From positions 673,609-737,608 of the forward strand of contig NZ_KE150412.1 of assembly GCF_000411255.1 (NCBI RefSeq): 64,000 nucleotides of DNA, in the 5' to 3' direction. The notes under the pieces are model-generated. The model saw only the letters and a list, made by a program, of their open reading frames with translations. It ran no database searches and was not told the DNA's origin. Shown here piece after piece: positions 9,054-17,665 of the stretch. Each line of letters begins with the position of its first letter. The first letter of the stretch is position 1. The position numbers were made by a program, and so were the translations under genes. Source of the DNA: Paenibacillus sp. HGH0039. Lineage in GTDB: Bacteria; Bacillota; Bacilli; Paenibacillales; NBRC-103111.

Positions 9054-9932
9054 TTAACGATAAGCCTTGATAAATTCGACCGCCTTGCGGATATCTTCCG
9101 CAGGATCGTCGCCCACTTCGCGCTCAATCGTCAGGTAACCCTGATAACCGATTTCTTGCAGCGCCTGGAAGTAGCGGTCGAAGTCGACCTTGCCTTCTCC
9201 AAGCGGCAGTTCTTCGAACAATTCGCCCTCGCGGAGCATATCGGCAATTCGTTCATGCGCCATCGGCTCGAAACCGACCGCGCCGTACAGGATGCGGGGA
9301 TCGAATTCTTTGTGGCGCAGGCCGTCTTTTACGTGCGTATGAACGATATAGTCTTTCAGCGTATAGACGCCCTGGACCGGATCGTCGCCCGTCACCATAA
9401 TCATGTTGGCCGGATCGAAGTTGACGGATACTCCGTTCGTGCTGAGGGTATCCAGGAAGCTCTTGAGGTGAGCGGCCGGCTCAGGACCGGTTTCGATCGC
9501 GAAGTAAGCGTCCACGCTTTTGGCGTATTGGCCCAGCTCTTCGCACGCTTCCTGCATCGCTTCGTAAACGTCGTCCTTCTCGGACGGAACGATCCCGATA
9601 TGAGTCGTCACGATATTGGTGCCGAGCTCCAGAGCCAGGTCCAGGACGCGCTTCGATTTCTCGATTTTTTCTTTGTTCTCGGCCCGGACTTGGAAGCCGT
9701 GTCCCCCGAAGTCGCCTACGAGCGCCGAGACCTGCAGCCCGAGCGAATCGATGTAAGCTTTAAGCTCCTTGCGCTGCGCGGCAGTCAGGTTGTCCGGGTA
9801 CATCTCGCCCTTAACGGCATAAATCTGTACGCCGTCGGCGCCGACTTCCTTCGCTTTCTGAAGACCTTCGCGGACGGGAAGCCCGAAGCTGTCTACGATA
9901 ACCCCGATCGGGTTCGGAACGCGGATACTCAT
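9054..9932 (-). CDS. Xylose-isomerase-like TIM barrel (sugar phosphate isomerase/epimerase)
   Basis: Cytoplasmic AP_endonuc_2/xylose-isomerase-like TIM-barrel protein of 292 residues. Likely metal ligands are the Glu of AIETGPEP, the Asp of VNFDPAN, the His of VHTHVKD and the Glu of TIEREVG. Such proteins isomerise or epimerise sugars, keto-inositols or hydroxypyruvate; the substrate cannot be read from sequence. It is second in a two-gene operon after a Gfo/Idh/MocA dehydrogenase, with a 29-bp gap. That pairing is typical of inositol or unusual-sugar catabolism, where a 3-keto intermediate is handled by the barrel enzyme. A ribosome site (AGGGGAG) lies slightly far from the ATG. Confidence 0.85.
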   Translation of the reverse strand: MSIRVPNPIGVIVDSFGLPVREGLQKAKEVGADGVQIYAVKGEMYPDNLTAAQRKELKAYIDSLGLQVSALVGDFGGHGFQVRAENKEKIEKSKRVLDLALELGTNIVTTHIGIVPSEKDDVYEAMQEACEELGQYAKSVDAYFAIETGPEPAAHLKSFLDTLSTNGVSVNFDPANMIMVTGDDPVQGVYTLKDYIVHTHVKDGLRHKEFDPRILYGAVGFEPMAHERIADMLREGELFEELPLGEGKVDFDRYFQALQEIGYQGYLTIEREVGDDPAEDIRKAVEFIKAYR

Positions 9933-9961
9933 GATATTGGAGTTCTCCCCTCAACTATAAA

Positions 9962-11023
9962 TTAATTCACTTGAATTTCTTTGCCGGCTGCGCTGGATTC
10001 ATAGATTCCGCAAAGAATTTTCATCAGTTCCAGACCGTCTTCCACAGGCGAAATCGTTTCATGCTTGCCCAGGCAGCAGTCCACGAAGTGCTCGATTTCA
10101 CGGCGGAAACCCGCTTCGAAGTCGAACGTCAGATGATCGATCTGAGGCGTCGCATTCAGAATGGTATTGTGCTTCTCGGTCACGAGCATCAGTTCCGGCT
10201 CGATCTCGGCCCCGCCCTGGTCTCCGAACAGCTTGACGGAAATCTCGTCTTTCTTCGCATGCAGCGTGAAGCTGGCTTCAACGGACAGCGCCGCGCCGTT
10301 TTCGAAACGGATCAGGGCGGACGCCATGTCTTCGACCGTATTTTTTGCCGCATCGTAATCCGCAGCTTTATAGAAATTCAAATTCTCGATATGTGAACGG
10401 TTGCCTAATTTGTCATATGTAACGGCGGAAACGGATTTTACCTTCGGTTTGCCCATCAGGTACCAGCACAGGTCGATCACATGAACGCCGATGTCGATAA
10501 CCGGACCGCCGCCGGAACGCTCCACGTCCGAAAACCATCCGCCGGGATTGCCCAGGCGTCTCAGCACGGTAGCTTTGGCGTAGTAAATGGAACCGAGTTC
10601 GCCGGAATCGATAAAGCGTTTCGCAACATTCGTATTCGTGCCGAAACGGCGTACGAAACCGACCTGCAGCACTTTGCCGGACTTGCGGACGGCTTCCTGC
10701 ACGGCGTGCGCTTCTTCCACGGTTTTGCACAGCGGTTTCTCAACGAGCACGTGCTTGCCTGCTTCTACGGCCGCTTTGCTGATCTCCGCGTGCGTATTGT
10801 TCCAGGTGCAGATGCTGACGGCATCGATTTCGGGATCGGCCAGAAGTTGTTTGTAATCGGTAAACGTTTTCAATGCACCGTATTGTTTAGCTTTCTCTTT
10901 GGCCCGCTCTTCGTTCAAATCGCAAACGGCATGAATTTCGACTTGCGCATTTTTGGCGTACGCGCCGAAATGCAGTTCGGAAATCGAGCCGGCACCAATA
11001 ACGCCGATTTTAAGTTTTGACAT
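9962..11023 (-). CDS. Gfo/Idh/MocA family oxidoreductase
   Basis: NAD(P)-dependent sugar or inositol dehydrogenase, cytoplasmic, 353 residues. The Rossmann motif VIGAGSISELH is at the N-terminus and the family signature EKPLCKTVEEA lies near residue 95. The GGGPVIDIGVHVIDLCWYL stretch carries the Asp-x-x-x-His catalytic pair, and the C-terminal half is the alpha/beta GFO domain. The ATG at 11023 follows a purine-rich GGAGGAGAAGGAG site; seven additional in-frame upstream codons are ignored. First gene of the operon with the TIM-barrel protein. The exact substrate is unknown. Confidence 0.88.
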   Translation of the reverse strand: MSKLKIGVIGAGSISELHFGAYAKNAQVEIHAVCDLNEERAKEKAKQYGALKTFTDYKQLLADPEIDAVSICTWNNTHAEISKAAVEAGKHVLVEKPLCKTVEEAHAVQEAVRKSGKVLQVGFVRRFGTNTNVAKRFIDSGELGSIYYAKATVLRRLGNPGGWFSDVERSGGGPVIDIGVHVIDLCWYLMGKPKVKSVSAVTYDKLGNRSHIENLNFYKAADYDAAKNTVEDMASALIRFENGAALSVEASFTLHAKKDEISVKLFGDQGGAEIEPELMLVTEKHNTILNATPQIDHLTFDFEAGFRREIEHFVDCCLGKHETISPVEDGLELMKILCGIYESSAAGKEIQVN

Positions 11024-11177
11024 GCTTCTCCTTCTCCTCCACATCTATAAGGTTGAATCTATTCCATTCTTACATGAAAAGGAAGCGTCTTCAAGCTTAT
11101 TTGAAGAAGAGGTGAACACTTTTTTAATTCTATTGATTAATTATATTTATCGGACATCAAAATAATAGTTATTTAAA

Positions 11178-11212
11178 CCAAAAAAGCATAACGGAATTTT
11201 CCGTTATGCTTT
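11178..11212 (-). terminator. Terminator after gntK
   Basis: A perfect stem AAAGCATAACGGAA/TTCCGTTATGCTTT with a short loop and a T run on the minus strand, 25 bp beyond the gntK stop. It ends the gluconate operon. Confidence 0.85.
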
Positions 11213-11235
11213 AATTTTATAAAGATTTTCACCAT

Positions 11236-12804
11236 CTAATTGACAGGTTCGTTTTTATCCTTAAAAACTTCCTGCTGGAAAGCGGCGATCGCCGAATATT
11301 CATCTTCCAGCTTGCGCGACAGGCCGATGAAGATCGGGAGCAGCTTATGGTAAATACGGGCATTGGCTTTATCCGGCTCATGCTTATGCGTTGCTCCGAT
11401 CATTCCGGAAACGACACCGAATGAATCCGCGCGGCCTGTCGCATACAAGCCCAGCACGGCCGCCCCCAGGCAGGAGCTCTCGATGCTTTCGGGAATGATA
11501 ACCTCCTGATCGAAAATGTCGGCCATCATCTGCCTCCAGAGAGCCGAACGCGCAAAGCCGCCGGTGGCGTGTATTCTCGCCGGGCGTCCGATTTTCTCTT
11601 CCATGGCCAGCAGCACCGTGTACAGGTTGAAAATGACCCCTTCCAGCACCGCACGGATCATATGCTCCTTTTTGTGGTGCAGGGTCAGGCCGAAGAAAGA
11701 CCCCCGCGCGTCCGGATTCCACAGAGGAGCCCTCTCCCCGCTTAAGTAGGGATGGAAAAGAAGCCCGTCGGACCCGGGACGAACCTGCCTGGCGATCTGC
11801 GTCAGCAGATCGTAGGAGTCGATGCCGAGCCGCTTGGCGGCCTCCACTTCCGAGGCGGCTAGCTCGTCGCGCACCCAGCGGAACAGCATTCCCCCGTTGT
11901 TGACCGGCCCCCCGATCACCCAGTACGACTCCGTCAGCGCATAGCAGAATATGCGCCCTTTCGGATCGGTTACGGGCCGGTCCACGACCGTGCGGATGGC
12001 TCCGCTGGTTCCGATCGTCGCGGCGACGACTCCGGGCTCAATCGCGTTTACGCCGAGGTTGGACAAGACGCCGTCGCTCGCTCCGACGACAAACGGCGTA
12101 GACGGCGCAAGCCCCATCTCGGCCGCGTAAGACGCGCTCAAGCCTTCGACGATGTGAGTCGTCGGTACGGGCCTGGACAGCCTGTCGGGAGTGATCCCGG
12201 CAAGCTCGAGCGCCTGCGCGTCCCAGTCCAGCGCCTGCAGGTTGAAAAGGCCCGTGGACGAAGCGACCGAGTGATCGACGAGATACGTCCCGAACAGCTT
12301 GGCAAATACATATTCTTTGATCGAAATGAATTTGGCCGTTTTGCCGAAAATCTCGGGATGGTCGTGGCGGAGCCACATCAGCTTGGTCAGCGGAGACATC
12401 GGATGGACCGGCGTGCCCGTGCGCAGGTAAAGCTCGTGGCCGCCCAGGTCTTTCTTGAGCCGCCCCGACCACTCCGCGCTCCGGTTATCCGCCCATGTCA
12501 TGCAGCGCATGAGCGGTTTTCCTTCCGTGTCTACCGGAAGCACACTGTGCATGGCAGAGCTGAAAGAAACGAAAAGAACCTCGCCAGGCAGTACCCGGGC
12601 TCGGTCCATGACGCCTCTCACCGATTTCAGGACGGCCTGGAAGATCTCATCCGGGTCCTGCTCGGCTGTAGACGAGGTCGGGGTATATAAAGGATAGCCG
12701 TCGCCCGCTTTGGCGACGACCTTTCCGTTTTCTTCGAAAAGCACCGCTTTAGTGCTCGTTGTTCCGATATCGACTCCGATCATATAGCGGGTCATGCTGT
12801 TCAT
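11236..12804 (-). CDS. gntK: Gluconate kinase (FGGY family)
   Basis: Phosphorylates gluconate to 6-phosphogluconate with ATP in the cytoplasm. It is an FGGY-family carbohydrate kinase of 522 residues, close to the Bacillus GntK length of 513. The phosphate-1 motif is VDIGTTSTKAV near residue 11, and the second domain has GTSGAIRT and the FGGY signature region HATGGFARSALWRQ. An AAGGAG site lies seven bases before the ATG. It sits 72 bp behind gntP, with gntR and a 6-phosphogluconate dehydrogenase gene upstream, which fixes the substrate as gluconate rather than another polyol. Confidence 0.93.
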   Translation of the reverse strand: MNSMTRYMIGVDIGTTSTKAVLFEENGKVVAKAGDGYPLYTPTSSTAEQDPDEIFQAVLKSVRGVMDRARVLPGEVLFVSFSSAMHSVLPVDTEGKPLMRCMTWADNRSAEWSGRLKKDLGGHELYLRTGTPVHPMSPLTKLMWLRHDHPEIFGKTAKFISIKEYVFAKLFGTYLVDHSVASSTGLFNLQALDWDAQALELAGITPDRLSRPVPTTHIVEGLSASYAAEMGLAPSTPFVVGASDGVLSNLGVNAIEPGVVAATIGTSGAIRTVVDRPVTDPKGRIFCYALTESYWVIGGPVNNGGMLFRWVRDELAASEVEAAKRLGIDSYDLLTQIARQVRPGSDGLLFHPYLSGERAPLWNPDARGSFFGLTLHHKKEHMIRAVLEGVIFNLYTVLLAMEEKIGRPARIHATGGFARSALWRQMMADIFDQEVIIPESIESSCLGAAVLGLYATGRADSFGVVSGMIGATHKHEPDKANARIYHKLLPIFIGLSRKLEDEYSAIAAFQQEVFKDKNEPVN

Positions 12805-12876
12805 TTCCTACTCCTTCTTTCTCTGTTAAGACTGACGGCCCGGACGCATGTGTCCGGGCTGTCTGTGGAACGTTTC

Positions 12877-14238
12877 TTAGATAATCACGCTGAGCATCAT
12901 AATAAAAGCCAGTCCGATAACGGACAGCAGGGTTTCCATGACCGTCCATGATTTCAGGGTCTGCGGAACGGACAGGTTGAAAAACTCTTTCACCATCCAG
13001 AACCCGGCGTCGTTGACGTGGGACAGGACGATGGAGCCGGCGCCGGTCGCAAGCACGACAAGCTCCAGGTTAGCGCCCGGCGTTTGCGCAAGCACCGGCG
13101 CTACAATACCGGCCGCGGTCGTCATCGCTACCGTCGCGGAGCCGGTGGCAACCCGGATCAGCGCCGCCACGAGCCACGCGAACAGGATCACGTTAACGTT
13201 CGCCTGCGTGGCGAATTCGGCGATTGCCGCCCCCACGCCGCTGCTGATCAGAACCTGCTTGAACGCGCCGCCACCGCCGATAATGAGGATAATCGTCGCC
13301 GTAGGCGCCAGACATTCGCTCGTGAAGCGTGAAATGTCTTCTTTTTTGAAGCCGCGGGCAAAGCCGAGCGAGAAGAAAGAAAACACGACGGCGATCAGCA
13401 GCGCGATAATTTCATGCCCGATGAATTCGCAGAAAACGGTCAGGCTGCTCGTGCTTTTCGGATCGACAATGTTGGCAACGGAACCGATCAGCATGAGAAT
13501 AACCGGCAGGAGAATCGTAAACAGCGTAATACCGAAGCCGGGCAGATTCCGGTTTTCGTTTACGGCAAACTGTTCGGCCAATTTGGCCGGCGGTTCGGCC
13601 TTAATCCGTTTCCCGATAAATTTACCGAACAGCGGTCCGGCAATAATCGCGGTCGGCAGTCCGATCAGCAGCGAGTAAAGAATCGTTTTGCCCAAATCCG
13701 CCTTGTACGCATCGATGGCGATCATCGGCGCGGGATGGGGCGGAACCAGGCCATGCACCGTCGAAAGACCGGCCAGAATCGGAATCCCGATCTGCAGAAG
13801 CGGCATTTTTGTTTTGCGTGCCACGGTAAAGACGATCGGAATGAGCAGAATCAGCCCCACTTCGAAAAATACGGGAATTCCGACGATAAAACCGACCACC
13901 ATCATGGCCCAGTGGACGCGTTTTTCACCGAACCGGTCGACCAGGGTCGTCGCGATTTTTTCGGCGCCGCCGGATTCCGCCATCATTTTGCCGAGCATGG
14001 TGCCCAGCGCGATGACGATCGCGATCGTGCCCAAAGTGCCGCCTAACCCGCCGGTGACCGCCTTAATGACATCCTGAGCTTTCATTCCGGACAAGAGGCC
14101 GAGCATGAGAGCCGAAATAATGAGCGTAACGAACGGATTCCATTTGAATTTAGCGATAAACACCACTAAAAACACAATCGAAATCAGAGTCCAGACTAAT
14201 AAAGTGACGGAATGACTAAGTCCGAAAATGCTGTTCAT
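12877..14238 (-). CDS. gntP: Gluconate:H+ symporter
   Basis: Polytopic inner-membrane gluconate permease of the GntP family, 453 residues with 12-14 hydrophobic segments. Family features include GTLGTIAIVIALGTMLGKMM, VHGLVPPHPAPM and HVNDAGFWMVKEFF near the C-terminus. A GGAGGT ribosome site lies seven bases upstream of the ATG. Upstream are a GntR-core half-palindrome and a cre-like site, consistent with gluconate induction and glucose repression. It precedes gntK; in Bacillus subtilis the order is gntR-gntK-gntP-gntZ. Confidence 0.93.
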   Translation of the reverse strand: MNSIFGLSHSVTLLVWTLISIVFLVVFIAKFKWNPFVTLIISALMLGLLSGMKAQDVIKAVTGGLGGTLGTIAIVIALGTMLGKMMAESGGAEKIATTLVDRFGEKRVHWAMMVVGFIVGIPVFFEVGLILLIPIVFTVARKTKMPLLQIGIPILAGLSTVHGLVPPHPAPMIAIDAYKADLGKTILYSLLIGLPTAIIAGPLFGKFIGKRIKAEPPAKLAEQFAVNENRNLPGFGITLFTILLPVILMLIGSVANIVDPKSTSSLTVFCEFIGHEIIALLIAVVFSFFSLGFARGFKKEDISRFTSECLAPTATIILIIGGGGAFKQVLISSGVGAAIAEFATQANVNVILFAWLVAALIRVATGSATVAMTTAAGIVAPVLAQTPGANLELVVLATGAGSIVLSHVNDAGFWMVKEFFNLSVPQTLKSWTVMETLLSVIGLAFIMMLSVII

Positions 14239-14278
14239 GACTGACCTCCAGATGTGTGATTCAAAAACTTTTATCGTC

Positions 14279-14293
14279 TAATAGCGCTTTCAT
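14279..14293 (-). promoter_or_regulatory. cre-like site (CcpA) upstream of gntP
   Basis: On the minus strand ATGAAAGCGCTATTA matches 14 of the 15 constrained positions of the cre consensus WTGNAANCGNWNNCW. It lies about 45 bp upstream of the gntP start, so CcpA binding there would repress gntPK in glucose. Confidence 0.5.
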
Positions 14294-14315
14294 TCGGTTA
14301 ACGCCGACATAGGCA

Positions 14316-14328
14316 TGTTGTATACATG
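14316..14328. promoter_or_regulatory. Putative GntR operator upstream of gntP
   Basis: TGTTGTATACATG shares the core TTGTATACA with the better operator upstream of gnd (16173-16190). The symmetric part is only TGTATACA, so this would be a weaker site. It lies about 80-90 bp before the gntP ATG. Confidence 0.5.
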
Positions 14329-14389
14329 TCGACAAGTTTATTCGTGTGCAAGCGTCCTTTTACCGGCCGCTTACATTTTCCCCTGTTTT

Positions 14390-15064
14390 TTAAGAAGGTA
14401 AACTGTTTTCAAGAGTTTGCCGTGAATCGGCGAAATAATTGCGGACCACTTGCCCGATGACCGCCGGATCATGAGTTTCAAGACCTCTCACGATGGCTCG
14501 GTGCTTCTCGATTACGTCCAGGAGCTTCTCTTCCCCTTGCGAAAAAATTTCATCCGTCGTAATCAGCAGAACCGTGATGACGATTTGCCGGATGCTGGTC
14601 CACAAGTGCAGCACCCTTTTATGACGGGCCGCTTCGATAATCGTTTCGTGAAACGTGATGTCCTGAAAGGCGAAATCCTCGGGGTCGCCGTGCTTGACCG
14701 CCAGCTCCATCCTGTCGATAATCTGGTTCAATTTACCGATCAGAGATGCCTGATTTGCCTGTGCGAGCCTGTCTTGCACGAAACTCTCGATAATAAAACG
14801 GACATCGTACAGCTCCTGCACATCTGTCTGGCTTAGCCCCAGCACGACGGCTCCCATTCGTTCCAGACGGATCAAACCTTCGATGGACAACGCTTTCAGG
14901 GCTTCCCTGACAGGCGAACGGCTTGTGCCGAAGTCGGATGCTATGCGGTTTTCGGAAATCACTTCACCGGGTTTGATGCTCCCGTTAATAATTTGCAGCC
15001 TTAATTCGCTGGCGATGGACTCTCCCAAAGAAACGCCTCTGAGCCACGCAGACGGATAACGCAT
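14390..15064 (-). CDS. gntR: Gluconate operon repressor, GntR/FadR family
   Basis: DNA-binding repressor released by gluconate. The N-terminal winged helix has the GntR signature GEVISENRIASDFGTSRSPV followed by REALKALSIEGLIRLERMGAVV. The C-terminal domain is an FCD ligand domain (FQDITFHETIIEAA). From memory, these segments correspond closely to Bacillus subtilis GntR (LSEN..IA.DF..SRSP.REALK, RLERMGAVVIGL, FQD.LFHETII). The ATG at 15064 is chosen over a TTG three codons upstream that touches the AAGGAG site. It lies between gnd and gntP. A TGCTACAAT extended -10 near 15170-15178 may give it a promoter of its own. Confidence 0.92.
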   Translation of the reverse strand: MRYPSAWLRGVSLGESIASELRLQIINGSIKPGEVISENRIASDFGTSRSPVREALKALSIEGLIRLERMGAVVLGLSQTDVQELYDVRFIIESFVQDRLAQANQASLIGKLNQIIDRMELAVKHGDPEDFAFQDITFHETIIEAARHKRVLHLWTSIRQIVITVLLITTDEIFSQGEEKLLDVIEKHRAIVRGLETHDPAVIGQVVRNYFADSRQTLENSLPS

Positions 15065-15248
15065 GATGCACAACTCTCCTTACCAATGGGCTAAAGGTAC
15101 GCTGACCTTGTCCGGCGGTTGAAAAGCCGGCCAAAGGGCCTTCTTTTCCCGCCTTCCGAAGTCATGTCAATTGTAGCATATCTTCAGCCGGAGCATCCAT
15201 GCCGGGCAAGCTTCAGGTCAGCCGACCTGCGGTCCGTATGCGTTCGTC

Positions 15249-16151
15249 TCAATCGCCGCTGCGTACGACGGCATGTCCGCCGAACTCGTTACGAAGCGCG
15301 GCCACAACCTTGCCGTGGAACGTGTCCGTTTCCAGCGAACGGTAGCGCATGAACAACGACATCGCGATCACCGGCGCATTCGCTCCGAGATCCAGCGCAG
15401 TCTCCACGGTCCATTTGCCCTCGCCTGAACTCTGCATAACGCCGCGGATTCCTTCCAGCTTGGGATCTTTGGAGAAAGCCTGTCCGGCCAGCTCCATCAG
15501 CCAGCCCCGGATAACGGAACCGTTCGACCAAACTTCGGCTACCTTCTCGTAATCGAAGTCGAAGCCGCTTTTGTCCAGCACTTCGAAGCCTTCCGCGATC
15601 GCCTGCATCATCCCGTATTCGATTCCGTTGTGAACCATTTTGAGAAAATGGCCCGAACCGCTTTTGCCTCCATAGAGGTACCCTTTATCGACGGCCATGT
15701 CGCGGAACAGGGGCTCGATTTTCTCGAACGCTTCCTTGTTTCCCCCGATCATGAAACAGCCGCCGTGTTCGGCTCCTTCCGTTCCTCCGGAAGTTCCGAC
15801 ATCCATGTAATGAATCCCGTGCGCGGCGAGTTTTTCGGAACGCTCCACCGATTCCTTATAGTGGGAGTTTCCGCCGTCGATAAGCACGTCGCCCGCCTGA
15901 AGAAGCGGAAGCAGCGAATCAATCACGCTGTCGACGATTTTACCTGCGGGTACCATCATCCACACCGTTCTGGGAGCGGGAAGGTTCGCTACCAGTTCCT
16001 CCAAGTTTTCCGACGAAACGGCGCCAAGCCCGGCGAGCCGCTTTCCCGGAGCGGGATCTTTATCGAATACGACTGCCTCATGTCCGTGACGGAGCAAATT
16101 TTGAACGAGATTGTAACCCATCTTACCCAAACCGACCATACCAATTCTCAT
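15249..16151 (-). CDS. gnd: 6-phosphogluconate dehydrogenase (short, YqeC-like form)
   Basis: Oxidative decarboxylation of 6-phosphogluconate to ribulose 5-phosphate, cytoplasmic. The 300-residue length corresponds to the short, usually NAD-preferring form rather than the roughly 470-residue enzyme. The Rossmann motif is GMVGLGKMGYN at residue 5. VLIDGGNSHY, VGTSGGTEGAEHG and the catalytic-Lys segment GHFLKMVHNGIEYGMM follow in order. The start at ATG 16151 is chosen over an upstream TTG/ATG region that runs through the operator. The gene follows a good promoter and GntR operator and is first in the gluconate cluster, converting the product of GntK. Confidence 0.9.
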   Translation of the reverse strand: MRIGMVGLGKMGYNLVQNLLRHGHEAVVFDKDPAPGKRLAGLGAVSSENLEELVANLPAPRTVWMMVPAGKIVDSVIDSLLPLLQAGDVLIDGGNSHYKESVERSEKLAAHGIHYMDVGTSGGTEGAEHGGCFMIGGNKEAFEKIEPLFRDMAVDKGYLYGGKSGSGHFLKMVHNGIEYGMMQAIAEGFEVLDKSGFDFDYEKVAEVWSNGSVIRGWLMELAGQAFSKDPKLEGIRGVMQSSGEGKWTVETALDLGANAPVIAMSLFMRYRSLETDTFHGKVVAALRNEFGGHAVVRSGD

Positions 16152-16172
16152 GATGTCTAATTCCCCTTCTGG

Positions 16173-16190
16173 TATACTTGTATACAAGAT
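16173..16190. promoter_or_regulatory. GntR operator at the gnd promoter
   Basis: A perfect 12-bp palindrome CTTGTATACAAG (16177-16188) sits inside TATACTTGTATACAAGAT. It closely resembles the Bacillus subtilis gnt operator as I recall it (ATACTTGTATACAAGTAT). It lies just downstream of the -10 box of the gnd promoter, where a bound repressor would block initiation. Confidence 0.8.
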
Positions 16191-16198
16191 ATGTTTTT

Positions 16199-16227
16199 AT
16201 CATAACTCCGTTCATGGATTCTGTAAA
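16199..16227 (-). promoter_or_regulatory. SigA promoter of gnd
   Basis: Minus strand TTTACA (16222-16227) and TATGAT (16199-16204) are separated by 17 bp, with the GntR operator immediately downstream. Confidence 0.7.
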
Positions 16228-16235
16228 CACTCTTT

Positions 16236-16250
16236 TTGAAAGCGCTCTAT
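16236..16250 (+). promoter_or_regulatory. cre-like site upstream of the gnd promoter
   Basis: TTGAAAGCGCTCTAT matches 14 of the 15 constrained positions of the cre consensus and lies just upstream of the gnd -35 box. Together with the site upstream of gntP it suggests CcpA control of both gluconate transcripts. Confidence 0.4.
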
Positions 16251-16282
16251 AAAACGGAAAATTGTTCTTTTTTCAGGACGCT

Positions 16283-16414
16283 TTATATTGAAAATAATTC
16301 CTTATTGTTCATCATTCCGCTTTGCAGAACACCTTGTTTGCTTCCGACTGCTTTCGTTTTCGCCATTTTAAGCGTATTTTTCAAAGCGGTTTGGGTATTT
16401 TCCAATTGATCCAT
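16283..16414 (-). CDS. Possible 43-residue protein, unknown
   Basis: An open frame starts MDQLENTQTALKNTLKMAK and ends in NNKELFSI. The sequence is hydrophilic and Lys/Asn/Gln-rich. No good ribosome site is visible; AGGG is about 13 bases from the ATG. The frame is also open upstream of the ATG. It occupies most of the otherwise empty stretch between the gnd promoter and the divergent small gene. I cannot tell a real small gene from chance here. Confidence 0.22.
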   Translation of the reverse strand: MDQLENTQTALKNTLKMAKTKAVGSKQGVLQSGMMNNKELFSI

Positions 16415-16510
16415 ACATTCGTTTGCCCTATTATTCCCGCTTTCGGATAGAAAATGACGGATTTTCCACGAAAATGATTGCCATTTTCAGAAAAAATATG
16501 GCAAAACTAC

Positions 16511-16539
16511 TTCACACGGGAACAAACGTTTGATATACT
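16511..16539 (+). promoter_or_regulatory. Promoter of the 99-residue protein gene
   Basis: TTCACA (16511-16516) and TATACT (16534-16539) are separated by 17 bp, about 55 bp before the start codon. Confidence 0.6.
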
Positions 16540-16594
16540 AAAAACAAACATTCGTTCGCATACTTATCGTATGCGTCCCAAGGAGGGTTTTGCT

Positions 16595-16894
16595 ATGAGT
16601 CTGTGGAAAAATGTTCGCTTCATCGAACGCGATTTTTGGTTTCAGAAAATGTTGAATGATACGGAAGCTCTTCATTCATGGCAGATCAACGACCTGCTGG
16701 GCGAAACGAATGCTCAATGGGATGATTTGACTTTTAAGTTTTTTGATGACGGTTCCGTCACCATTATAGATAACGATACAGACACTCGTGTTTCTCCCCA
16801 AGAGCTTAAAGGCGCGGCACTCGATTTTTATATCCGCAAGCGCATCGAATTCATCCGTGTAAGCCTGCAGGAGAAGATCCTGATGTACGCCTGA
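16595..16894 (+). CDS. Small conserved-looking protein, unknown function
   Basis: A 99-residue, soluble, acidic/aromatic protein starting MSLWKNVRFIERDFWFQKML. A strong AAGGAGGG site lies eight bases before the ATG, a promoter lies upstream and a terminator downstream, so it is very likely a real monocistronic gene. Longer in-frame starts from 16478 would run through the promoter and are rejected. I recognise no domain. The middle (DLTFKFFDDGSVTIIDNDTD) looks like a beta-hairpin, and the C-terminal part is helical with a KRIEFIRVSLQEKILMYA end. Confidence 0.75.
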   Translation: MSLWKNVRFIERDFWFQKMLNDTEALHSWQINDLLGETNAQWDDLTFKFFDDGSVTIIDNDTDTRVSPQELKGAALDFYIRKRIEFIRVSLQEKILMYA

Positions 16895-16922
16895 ACCGCC
16901 CGGTTCGCCCCCTCTAGTAATC

Positions 16923-16960
16923 AAAAGGGAACCCCCGGCTGCGGAGGTTCCCTTGTTTCT
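16923..16960 (+). terminator. Intrinsic terminator after the 99-residue protein gene
   Basis: Stem AAGGGAACC/GGTTCCCTT with a GC-rich loop and a T-rich tail. Confidence 0.75.
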
Positions 16961-17061
16961 TCTCGTATTCCAATCCTGTTCCACTCGAACGATTATGAAT
17001 GATTCCTCTTTTAACTTGATTTTTCCCGGCATCCATTCAACCCGCTTAAGAACGGCCTTTT

Positions 17062-17631
17062 TTATTTAGGGTTAGACGGATGACACATGCAGGTTGTCAA
17101 ATGATCGTTGACAAGTCCCGATGCCTGCATATACGCGTAACAAATCGTCGAGCCCACGAAAGTGAATCCGTCTTTTTTTAGCGCTTTGCTCATCGCGTCC
17201 GATTGAGGTGTGCTCGCAGGTACTTCGTGCAGCGAACTCCAATGATTCTGTACGGGCTGCCCATCCACAAAGCTCCAGATATAGTCCGCAAAGCTGCCGG
17301 TTTTCTCCCTGATCTTCAGAAACGCCTGCGCATTGCGGACAAACGCGTTTACTTTCAACCGGTTACGGATGATTCCCGGGTCCTGAAGCAGCTCGGCCAG
17401 TTTGTCCTCGCCGTATCCCGCAATTTTCTCCGCGTCGAACCCGTCGTAAACGTTCCGGTAATGCTCCCTCTTCTTAAGCACCGTATACCAGCTCAAACCC
17501 GCCTGAGCGCCTTCGAGACACAGCATTTCAAACAACTTCCGGTCGTCCCTCTGCGGAACTCCCCATTCGTGATCGTGATAATTCACGTAGAGCGGGTCCT
17601 GATTGACCCAACCGCATCGTACAAGCTCCAT
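17062..17631 (-). CDS. tag: DNA-3-methyladenine glycosylase I
   Basis: Excises 3-methyladenine from alkylated DNA; cytoplasmic base-excision repair. The 189 residues begin RCGWVNQDPLYVNYHDHEWG, and the Tag zinc ligands map to Cys6, His19, His177 and Cys181 (the last two in NDHLTTC, spacing four as in Escherichia coli Tag). The family stretch CLEGAQAGLSWYTVLKKRE follows. A GGGAGGGG site lies nine bases upstream. It is the last gene downstream of the TPP-controlled transporter and 34 bp behind a TatD-like gene, so it is probably co-transcribed at least by read-through. Confidence 0.95.
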   Translation of the reverse strand: MELVRCGWVNQDPLYVNYHDHEWGVPQRDDRKLFEMLCLEGAQAGLSWYTVLKKREHYRNVYDGFDAEKIAGYGEDKLAELLQDPGIIRNRLKVNAFVRNAQAFLKIREKTGSFADYIWSFVDGQPVQNHWSSLHEVPASTPQSDAMSKALKKDGFTFVGSTICYAYMQASGLVNDHLTTCMCHPSNPK

Positions 17632-17665
17632 TTGTATGTACCCCTCCCGTTTCCTGCATAATCTG

